Shown here: in pieces, positions 1-5,082 of the stretch | Layout: each line of letters opens with the position of its first letter | Position numbering within the stretch: the first letter of the stretch is position 1 | Origin: Phycisphaerae bacterium | GTDB taxonomy: Bacteria; Planctomycetota; Phycisphaerae; Sedimentisphaerales; SG8-4 | Assembly: GCA_030613765.1 (NCBI GenBank) | Contig: JAUWLI010000141.1 | Coordinates: 1-7,424, forward strand | Direction: 5' to 3' | DNA length: 7,424 nt | The notes under the pieces: model-generated | The model's input: only the letters and a program-made list of their open reading frames with translations | Databases searched by the model: none | What the model was told of the DNA's origin: nothing | Translations under genes and position numbers: made by a program

Positions 1-14
1 AGAAAAAGCCCGGC

Positions 15-43
15 TTGACGTTTTCATGCTATTGGGTTATGCT
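15..43 (+). promoter_or_regulatory. Predicted sigma70-type promoter for the URO-D/Gfo-Idh operon
   Basis: A TTGACG hexamer at 15-20 (5 of 6 to TTGACA) and a TATGCT hexamer at 38-43 (4 of 6 to TATAAT) are separated by exactly 17 bases. The expected start lies near base 50, which is also the first base of the hairpin at 50-75. It precedes a long same-strand gene run and gives a 5' leader of about 73 nt. The hexamers and spacing are seen directly; promoter activity is inferred, and GC content in the spacer and around the -10 is not ideal. Confidence 0.45.
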
Positions 44-49
44 TGTACG

Positions 50-75
50 GACTATGGTGGCAGGCCATCATAGTC
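50..75 (+). promoter_or_regulatory. Inverted repeat / 5'-leader hairpin
   Basis: The arms GACTATGGTGG (50-60) and CCATCATAGTC (65-75) are reverse complements except for one position, which is a G.U wobble in RNA (57 with 68). They form an 11-bp stem closed by the four-base loop CAGG. No T-run follows, so it does not look like an intrinsic terminator. If the promoter at 15-43 is real, the stem begins at the first transcribed base, as in hairpins that protect mRNA 5' ends. The alternative is a protein-binding operator overlapping the start site. Confidence 0.5.
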
Positions 76-106
76 TATCGTCTGTGTAAAGCCAATCGAA
101 TGCAAG

Positions 107-113
107 TAAGGAG
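107..113 (+). promoter_or_regulatory. Ribosome binding site of the URO-D-like gene
   Basis: TAAGGAG at 107-113 sits nine bases before the ATG at 123. It is the best Shine-Dalgarno match near this start and supports 123 over the internal ATG four codons later. Confidence 0.7.
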
Positions 114-122
114 TAGAGCAGG

Positions 123-1319
123 ATGGCAAAGGATATGGAGCAATTGTATGCTGAGCGGTTGAAGCGCTACGTTACGGCGATGCGGAATGGGAAACCGGAC
201 AAGATTCCGATTCGCCCTTTTATGGCGGAATTTACGGCCAAATACGCCGGGTACACATGTCAGCAGGTAACACACGATTATGAGATGGCGTTTGCCGCCG
301 CCCGCAAGTGCGCGGCTGATTTCGACTGGGACGCCATCGTCCCGAATATGGTCTACGTGTGGACGGGGCTGACACAGGCAATCGGGATGAAGTACTACGG
401 GGTTCCCGGAATCGATGTGGCGCCGGACTTTGGCTTTCAGTACAGGGAACCGTCCGAAGAGGATGCATTTATGAAGCCGGACGAGTACGATGCGCTTATC
501 GAGGACCCGACGGGTTTTTTATTCAACGTCTGGCTTCCACGTGTCTCCGCCGATGTTAGTGCGAAGGGAGAGGCGACATCCTTTCGGAACAACCTGTCGT
601 TTTTGAAAGGTGGGATGGCGATGCTGAGTTATTTCAACGCATTTGGAACACAGATTGCGCGAATGAGGACGGAGTCGGGAACGGTCTCGGCCATCTCAGG
701 TATTCTAAAGGCACCGTTCGATATCATTGCGGACAAGCTTCGTGGGTACCTTGGTCTTGTCAGTGACGTGCTCGAACGGCCGGATAAAGTTCTCGCGGCC
801 TGCGAGGCGTTGATGCCGCATTTAACGCATGTGGCACTTTCAGGTGCAGACCCGGACAAGAATGTGCCGATTGGCCTCTGGATGCATCGTGGGTGTGTTC
901 CCTTCTTTTCAATGGAGCATTTCGAGAAGTTTTACTGGCCGACATTTAAGCCGATTGTAGAGGAAATCTGGAAAAACGGGCACCAGGTCCTGTTCTATGC
1001 CGAGGGCAGTTGGGACGCCCATTTGGATTCATTCGCGGAGCTGCCCGACCAGGCGATTGTTTATCATGTCGATATGGGTGACATATTCGAAGTGCACAAG
1101 AAGATTGGGCATAAGTTCTGCATCAGCGGCGGTATCCCGAACTATCTGCTTTCAATGGGTACACCGGATGAGGTGCGCGATTGCTGTAAGAAGGTGATCG
1201 ACGGCGTGGCCGGCGACGGTGGTTATATAATGGACGCCAGCGCTATCGTTCAAAACGATGCGAAGGTTGAAAATATCAAAGCGATGACAGATTTTACACG
1301 TGAATATGGAGTATATTAA
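123..1319 (+). CDS. URO-D superfamily protein (degenerate uroporphyrinogen decarboxylase / corrinoid methyltransferase-like)
   Basis: This is a 398-residue cytoplasmic protein with no signal peptide. It fits the URO-D fold (PF01208), which covers HemE and the methylcobalamin-dependent methyltransferases of the MtaA/MtbA/CmuA type. The match is clearest in the C-terminal half: YWPTFKPIVEEI (271-282), CISGGIPNYLL (333-343, the Gn-dP region), a GTPDEVRDC helix (346-354) and GGYIM...ENIKAM (366-388). It is unlikely to be true HemE, because the N-terminal RQAGR signature is absent; the region reads IPIRPFMAEFTAKYAG (28-43). By my alignment by eye, the methyltransferase zinc ligands are also missing. 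The HxCG site reads FYAEG (291-295), and the late Cys is Ser/Ala in MDASAI (370-375). Paralogues of this kind are common beside sugar-catabolic oxidoreductases in Planctomycetes, but I cannot name the reaction. It is first in the operon, and its stop overlaps the next start (TAATG). Confidence 0.85.
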   Translation: MAKDMEQLYAERLKRYVTAMRNGKPDKIPIRPFMAEFTAKYAGYTCQQVTHDYEMAFAAARKCAADFDWDAIVPNMVYVWTGLTQAIGMKYYGVPGIDVAPDFGFQYREPSEEDAFMKPDEYDALIEDPTGFLFNVWLPRVSADVSAKGEATSFRNNLSFLKGGMAMLSYFNAFGTQIARMRTESGTVSAISGILKAPFDIIADKLRGYLGLVSDVLERPDKVLAACEALMPHLTHVALSGADPDKNVPIGLWMHRGCVPFFSMEHFEKFYWPTFKPIVEEIWKNGHQVLFYAEGSWDAHLDSFAELPDQAIVYHVDMGDIFEVHKKIGHKFCISGGIPNYLLSMGTPDEVRDCCKKVIDGVAGDGGYIMDASAIVQNDAKVENIKAMTDFTREYGVY

Positions 1320-1489
1320 TGGCTGAAGCAAAGAGACCAGAGAGAAAGCCGGGTGTTTGTGTTCCCTGGGAAGAGAAGGTAAAGGAACTGAAGGAAATAA
1401 AGGCCGATAAAGAGCTTGTGCAGAAGGTGTGGGAAGATATTGACGGATTAGGGTATGTGTATATCTGGCAGTGTCTGCTCTCATTTTAA
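1319..1489 (+). CDS. Small ORF, 56 residues, translationally coupled to the URO-D-like gene
   Basis: The ATG at 1319 shares its A with the last base of the upstream TAA (TAATG), the usual arrangement for termination-reinitiation coupling. The frame runs 56 codons to TAA at 1487-1489, starting MAEAKRPERKPGVCVPWEEK and ending GYVYIWQCLLSF. The middle (about residues 17-43) is highly charged and could form an amphipathic helix; the end is hydrophobic and aromatic. It fills most of the 199-base gap between the two neighbours and ends 29 bases before the oxidoreductase ATG. I do not recognise a family. It could be a genuine small partner of the URO-D-like protein. It could also be the N-terminal remnant of a longer gene truncated by deletion or frameshift. 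Coupling and length favour translation; function is unknown. Confidence 0.5.
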   Translation: MAEAKRPERKPGVCVPWEEKVKELKEIKADKELVQKVWEDIDGLGYVYIWQCLLSF

Positions 1490-1504
1490 GAAGCGAGTGT
1501 TTGA

Positions 1505-1510
1505 TTGGAG
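1505..1510 (+). promoter_or_regulatory. Ribosome binding site deciding the oxidoreductase start
   Basis: TTGGAG at 1505-1510 lies eight bases before the ATG at 1519. This supports 1519 over the in-frame GTG at 1471, which would add 16 residues ahead of the Tat motif and lies inside the small ORF at 1319-1489. Confidence 0.65.
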
Positions 1511-1518
1511 ATTATGCA

Positions 1519-2823
1519 ATGAATGGAAGAGCGGTTATCACGCGCCGGAGATTTATGAAACGAGCTGCCGGTATTACAGCCGGGGCGCTGGCATTTCCAT
1601 ACATTGCTGCCTCATCGGCTTTGGGTAAGGCGGGGAGTGTTGCAGCGAGCAACCGTATTACACTGGGTTTCATCGGAGTTGGCAGCCACGGAATTGGGAT
1701 GAATCTGAGGACGTTCCTTGGTAACGATGACGCTCAAGCTGTCGCCGTTTGCGATGTCGATATCAATAATCTTAAAAAGGGTCGTGATATAGTAAACCAA
1801 AAGTACGGGAATCAGGATTGTGCTACTTACAGGGATTGGCGGGAGGTTATCGCGCGGGATGATATCGATGCAGTGATGGTATCGACGCCGGACCACTGGC
1901 ATGTGCCGATATCGCTGGCGGCCCTGCGGGCGGGCAAGGACGTCGAGTGTGAGAAGCCAACGCTGACGGTGCGCGAGGGGCGGATCTTAGTCGAGACGGT
2001 AGAGCGCTACGGGCGCGTGTTTCAATGGTCCACGGAGGACCGGTCGGTTTACGAGTATCACCGGATGTGCGAGCTGGTTCGCAACGGGCGGATAGGCAAG
2101 GTGCATACGATTCGGGTGGAGCTGCCGAGCGGGCCGGGCAATCCGGGTAACGCCAAGCCGATGCCGGTGCCGGAGAGCCTGGACTATGATATGTGGCTTG
2201 GGCCGGCGCCCCTGAGGCCTTATACGGGATGGGACCAGCTCCCTTATCAGTGGCGGTGGGTAATGGATTACTCGGGCGGACAATTGACCGACTGGGGGGC
2301 GCACCTGTTGGACGGGGCTCAGTGGGGCAACGACAGCGAATACACCGGACCCGTAGATGTCGAGGGCAAGGGTGTGTTCTGTACTGGAGGCCTTTACGAT
2401 ACGGCGAAAGAATACAGAATCGAGTATGAATATGCCAGCGGTGTTAAGCTGATAGTTACGTCGGGTACACCGAGCCTTAGATTCGAGGGCAGTGATGGGT
2501 GGATCGGCAACGTCGGCTGGCGATCGCCACTGCAGGCCGAGCCGAAGTCGATACTGGATTCGAAGATCGGCCCGGATGAGGTTCATCTTTATACGTGCAA
2601 AGCGGGCGAGCAACGTAATTTCCTCGATTGTGTGAAATCGCGGAAAGATTGCTATTTTCCGCCGGAGATTGGCCAGCGATGCTTTACAATCGCTCATATC
2701 GGGAATATTTCGATGCTTTTGGACAGGAAACTTCGATGGAACCCGGAGAAAGAGCAATTCATCAATGATGAGCAGGCGAATAGAATGCTGTCACGGTCGA
2801 TGCGGAGCCCGTGGCACTTATGA
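1519..2823 (+). CDS. Tat-exported Gfo/Idh/MocA family NAD(P)-dependent oxidoreductase
   Basis: A 434-residue protein starting at the ATG with a good Shine-Dalgarno. The N-terminus carries a textbook twin-arginine motif, TRRRFMK (8-14), then a hydrophobic stretch (about 16-31) and a likely cleavage zone around residues 32-42. The mature protein begins with a Rossmann fold: TLGFIGVGSHGIG (48-60, the GxGxxG nucleotide site) and VAVCDVD (75-81). The family EKP motif is at 145-147 (CEKPTL), with Lys146 the conserved active-site lysine. The GGQLTDWGAHLLD segment (253-265) supplies His262 and Asp265, the usual C-terminal catalytic residues. Members oxidise or reduce sugar hydroxyls; enzymes next to DUF1080 proteins have been linked to 3-keto-sugar formation. 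Tat export would carry the enzyme folded with its cofactor, as in glucose-fructose oxidoreductase. Substrate unknown. It is followed after 39 bases by the secreted DUF1080/TIM-barrel gene. Confidence 0.93.
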   Translation: MNGRAVITRRRFMKRAAGITAGALAFPYIAASSALGKAGSVAASNRITLGFIGVGSHGIGMNLRTFLGNDDAQAVAVCDVDINNLKKGRDIVNQKYGNQDCATYRDWREVIARDDIDAVMVSTPDHWHVPISLAALRAGKDVECEKPTLTVREGRILVETVERYGRVFQWSTEDRSVYEYHRMCELVRNGRIGKVHTIRVELPSGPGNPGNAKPMPVPESLDYDMWLGPAPLRPYTGWDQLPYQWRWVMDYSGGQLTDWGAHLLDGAQWGNDSEYTGPVDVEGKGVFCTGGLYDTAKEYRIEYEYASGVKLIVTSGTPSLRFEGSDGWIGNVGWRSPLQAEPKSILDSKIGPDEVHLYTCKAGEQRNFLDCVKSRKDCYFPPEIGQRCFTIAHIGNISMLLDRKLRWNPEKEQFINDEQANRMLSRSMRSPWHL

Positions 2824-2844
2824 AATGATTAATGATAAATGATT
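2824..2844 (+). repeat. Three tandem heptamers AATGATW in the intergenic gap
   Basis: AATGATT (2824-2830), AATGATA (2831-2837) and AATGATT (2838-2844) stand head to tail directly after the oxidoreductase stop. The repeat scatters ATG codons, including a five-codon frame at 2825-2842 and the in-frame ATG at 2839, ahead of the likely true start at 2863. It may be a slippage product or may affect reinitiation; neither can be settled from sequence. Confidence 0.6.
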
Positions 2845-2851
2845 ATTGGAA

Positions 2852-2858
2852 AAGGAAG
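2852..2858 (+). promoter_or_regulatory. Ribosome binding site deciding the DUF1080/TIM-barrel start
   Basis: AAGGAAG at 2852-2858 puts the AAGGA core six bases before the ATG at 2863. The earlier in-frame ATG at 2839 has no comparable site and would place eight extra residues before the signal peptide. I therefore call 2863. Confidence 0.65.
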
Positions 2859-2862
2859 AATT

Positions 2863-4386
2863 ATGAAAGTTCGAGGCAAAGAGATTTGGGTGATTGTGCT
2901 ATTTAGCGGGATTTGCTGTTTACTTTCGGCGGGAATAGCCTGTGCCAAGGTTTCCTTAGTAGGTGATGATTTTTCCACATGGCGGGGTAATACCGGACAA
3001 TGGGAAATTGTCGGAGATACCTTTACAAATCCGAAGAACGTGAAGTCGCTAAGCAGCAAGACGGGAAGTGGGGTCATTTTGAATGGGCCTACCGGAAGGA
3101 CAAGGAACATAATAAGCAAGCCGGAATTCGGTGACGTCAGGGCCCATATCGAGTTTATGGTTCCCAAAGGGTCTAACTCCGGGGTGTATTTTATGGGCCG
3201 ATATGAAATTCAGGTCTACGACAGCTACGGTGTGGAAAAAGACAAATACCCAGGCATTGAGTGCGGCGGTATTTATGAGCGGTGGGATAATAACAGAAAC
3301 AAGGGCTTCGAAGGCCATTCCCCGCGCGTCAACGCTTCGCGAGCACCGGGACATTGGCAAACGTATGACGTGATATTCCGGGCGCCGCGTTTTGACAAGG
3401 ATGGGCGGAAAATCGCCAACGCCAGATTTGAAAAGGTTGTACACAACGGCATTGTTGTACACGCAGACCTGGAGCTTACCGGGCCGACGCGGGCCAGCAC
3501 GTATAACGACGAGAAGCCAACCGGGCCTCTGATGCTGCAAGGCGACCACGGGCCTGTGGCATATCGTAATATATGGTTCGAGCCGGCTGGGGTGCTGCCG
3601 TTCTTCGCGATGGATACGGGAACGAAAGACGCCAAACACAAGACGGCAAAACAGCAAGTAGAGATGATAAAAGAATTAGGATATGACGGCATCGGCTGTA
3701 CAGCGGGGCCGGGATTGGCGGAGATGCTCAAAGAGCTGGATAAAAATGGCTTGAGGCTTTTTGCTGTTTATCTTGGAGCAAATATAGATGCGGACCAGCA
3801 AAAGTATGGGCCGGAATTAAAAGAAGCAATCGAAGTTTTGAAGGGACGCAATGCGGTACTCTGGCTGTTCGTTCTAAGCAAAAAGCATAAGCCTTCTTCG
3901 CCGGAAGGCGATGGGCGTGCGGTGGAAGTCATACGCGAGATTGCCGACATGGCGGGTGAGGCCAAACTGCGAGTCTCGCTGTACCCGCACCAGAGATTCT
4001 GGGTCGAGCGAGTGGAAGATGCGGTTCGAGTGGCCAAGAAGGTAGACCGGAAAAACGTCGGTGTTACTTTCAACCTATGCCACTGGCTAATGGTTGATGA
4101 TGAGAAAAATATGGAACCACTGATAAAATCGGCGATGCCATACCTGTCTCTGGTGAGTATCAACGGTGCGGACAGCGGTGGTAAAAACTGGAAGCAGCTC
4201 ATACAGACACTTGACCGAGGTACTTTCGATATGTACAGTTTTTTAAAGGCACTGGAAGACGCAGGCTACAACGGCCCGATAGGATTTCAGGGATATGGTA
4301 TAGGCGGCGATGCACATGATAACCTGAAACGTTCGATGAGCACATGGCGTCAACTTGCAAAACGGTTAGCGGCAGATAAAAATTAA
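2863..4386 (+). CDS. Secreted fusion: DUF1080 (3-keto-disaccharide hydrolase) domain plus xylose-isomerase-like TIM barrel
   Basis: A 507-residue protein. Residues 1-28 form a Sec signal peptide: basic start, hydrophobic core 9-25, probable cleavage after ACA at 26-28. The Cys at 27 lacks a good lipobox. Residues about 30-240 match the DUF1080/PF06439 concanavalin-like domain, with the hallmarks SNSGVYFMGRYEIQVYDSYG (104-123), ECGGIY (133-138) and GPLMLQGDHGPVAYRNIWF (221-239). Characterised members hydrolyse 3-keto-glycosides. Residues about 245-500 resemble the xylose isomerase-like TIM barrel (PF01261), with LYPH (373-376), VTFNLCHWL (401-409) and GPIGFQGYGIGG (471-482). In canonical members the first and last of these strands carry Glu metal ligands; here they read Tyr and Gln, so metal binding may be altered or lost. 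Together with the Tat-exported oxidoreductase just upstream, this suggests extracytoplasmic 3-keto-sugar processing. Domain calls are firm; the reaction is inferred. Confidence 0.9.
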   Translation: MKVRGKEIWVIVLFSGICCLLSAGIACAKVSLVGDDFSTWRGNTGQWEIVGDTFTNPKNVKSLSSKTGSGVILNGPTGRTRNIISKPEFGDVRAHIEFMVPKGSNSGVYFMGRYEIQVYDSYGVEKDKYPGIECGGIYERWDNNRNKGFEGHSPRVNASRAPGHWQTYDVIFRAPRFDKDGRKIANARFEKVVHNGIVVHADLELTGPTRASTYNDEKPTGPLMLQGDHGPVAYRNIWFEPAGVLPFFAMDTGTKDAKHKTAKQQVEMIKELGYDGIGCTAGPGLAEMLKELDKNGLRLFAVYLGANIDADQQKYGPELKEAIEVLKGRNAVLWLFVLSKKHKPSSPEGDGRAVEVIREIADMAGEAKLRVSLYPHQRFWVERVEDAVRVAKKVDRKNVGVTFNLCHWLMVDDEKNMEPLIKSAMPYLSLVSINGADSGGKNWKQLIQTLDRGTFDMYSFLKALEDAGYNGPIGFQGYGIGGDAHDNLKRSMSTWRQLAKRLAADKN

Positions 4387-4414
4387 ATAATGCAATAATA
4401 TTAACAGAGTATAA

Positions 4415-4717
4415 ATGGAAACTCTTAAATTACTACGCGATTACTTTCCGATGGCGGTGTTTACCGGCAAGTGCCTGGTCTTTATCAGCGAAGACTGGCG
4501 TGTTGAACTCGGCGAGCATAAAGACAGTGACTTTAGCAAGGCTGATGCTGAGCCGGTTGTTATACGAGTCAGAATCTTTAAGAAGGCCCTGAATGGACAA
4601 TTTGTGGCGGGCCATTACGAAGATTTCCAGCTCGAATTGCTGGGAGAGCTTGCCGAGCAAATTGAAAAGTACGTGCAGCTGGCACTCGGCACGAATATCA
4701 GGGAAAATATCGAGTGA
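4415..4717 (+). CDS. Hypothetical protein, 100 residues
   Basis: I do not recognise this family. The protein is soluble and acidic, without signal peptide or membrane segment. It appears to alternate strand-like stretches (MAVFTGKCLVFI at 13-24, EPVVIRVRIFK at 46-56) with a C-terminal helix (about 73-90, LELLGELAEQIEKYVQLA), suggesting a small alpha/beta domain. It starts 28 bases after the preceding stop in an AT-rich gap. There is only a weak purine stretch (CAGAG, 4405-4409) before the ATG, so translation may depend on coupling or be modest. An antisense ORF of similar length covers it, but the sense frame is better supported because it fits the same-strand gene run. The next gene, a YggU homologue, begins 50 bases downstream. 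Confidence 0.7.
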   Translation: METLKLLRDYFPMAVFTGKCLVFISEDWRVELGEHKDSDFSKADAEPVVIRVRIFKKALNGQFVAGHYEDFQLELLGELAEQIEKYVQLALGTNIRENIE

Positions 4718-4754
4718 GCAGCACAATTTTCTTCTTTGTATCCATCCTACCGGC

Positions 4755-4760
4755 TACAAT
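4755..4760 (+). promoter_or_regulatory. Candidate -10 box for a leaderless yggU-type mRNA
   Basis: TACAAT at 4755-4760 (5 of 6 to TATAAT) ends seven bases before the ATG at 4768, so transcription would begin at or next to the start codon. No Shine-Dalgarno sequence is visible before this ATG, and an in-frame TGA at 4762-4764 rules out a longer protein. No convincing -35 lies at the right distance; TTGTAT at 4736-4741 is only 13 bases away. This is suggestive only. Confidence 0.35.
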
Positions 4761-4767
4761 CTGATCT

Positions 4768-5082
4768 ATGAGTAATTTTGCGATTGAAGAGATTGATGGC
4801 GGTGTTGTTTTTGCCGTAAAAGCTGTGCCGGGCAGCAGCAGGACGGCAGTCTGTGGCTTGCTTGATGAGATGGTGAAGATCAAGGTTTCCGCGGCACCTG
4901 AGAAGGGAAAAGCAAATAAGTGTCTGCTTGATTTTCTGTCGAAACGACTTGGTGTAAAAAAGAATGCAGTTAAGATAGTATCCGGCAACAGCAATCCCAT
5001 CAAGGGCGTGCAAGTATTGGGAATCTCTGCCGAGCAACTATTAAACAAACTGAATTTGAATAAACAAAGTGTGGGTCAATGA
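4768..5082 (+). CDS. yggU: DUF167 / YggU (UPF0235) family protein
   Basis: A 104-residue protein, about the normal length for this widespread family (PF02594). The signature blocks appear in order: VPGSSRTAVCG (20-30), KIKVSAAPEKGKAN (37-50), the CLLDFLSKRLGV helix (52-63), and IVSGNSNPIKGVQVLG (70-85). The fold is a small alpha/beta domain of unknown biochemical role, found in the cytoplasm. The start is fixed by an in-frame stop just upstream (4762-4764). There is no Shine-Dalgarno, and a -10-like box ends seven bases before the ATG. The last four bases (ATGA) overlap the start of the MATE transporter gene, so the two are probably cotranscribed and translationally coupled. The 19 residues after the core are Asn/Lys/Leu-rich and probably flexible. 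The name follows the E. coli family member; orthology is by motif only. Confidence 0.88.
   Translation: MSNFAIEEIDGGVVFAVKAVPGSSRTAVCGLLDEMVKIKVSAAPEKGKANKCLLDFLSKRLGVKKNAVKIVSGNSNPIKGVQVLGISAEQLLNKLNLNKQSVGQ

Noticed and set aside
5..24. Possible intrinsic terminator from AAGCCCGGCTT followed by TTTT
   Set aside because: The stem is only four pairs with a three-base loop and the T-run does not follow it directly. It may be part of an upstream terminator cut by the window edge.
1471..1518. GTG start giving a 450-residue oxidoreductase
   Set aside because: It would bury the Tat motif behind 16 extra residues, overlap the small ORF, and lacks a Shine-Dalgarno. ATG at 1519 has one.
1987..2757. 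Long minus-strand open frame (256 codons) opposite the oxidoreductase gene
   Set aside because: It lies wholly antisense to a gene with strong family motifs, its translation is rich in Arg/Pro with no recognisable domain, and it has no ribosome site. It is a shadow of codon bias in the sense gene.
3437..3463. Direct repeat of TTGTACAC within the DUF1080 coding region
   Set aside because: It is explained by the repeated Val-Val-His codons on two neighbouring beta-strands, with no sign of separate function.
3049..3731. Two overlapping minus-strand open frames opposite the DUF1080 domain
   Set aside because: They cover each other and a well-supported sense gene, and neither shows a domain or signal.
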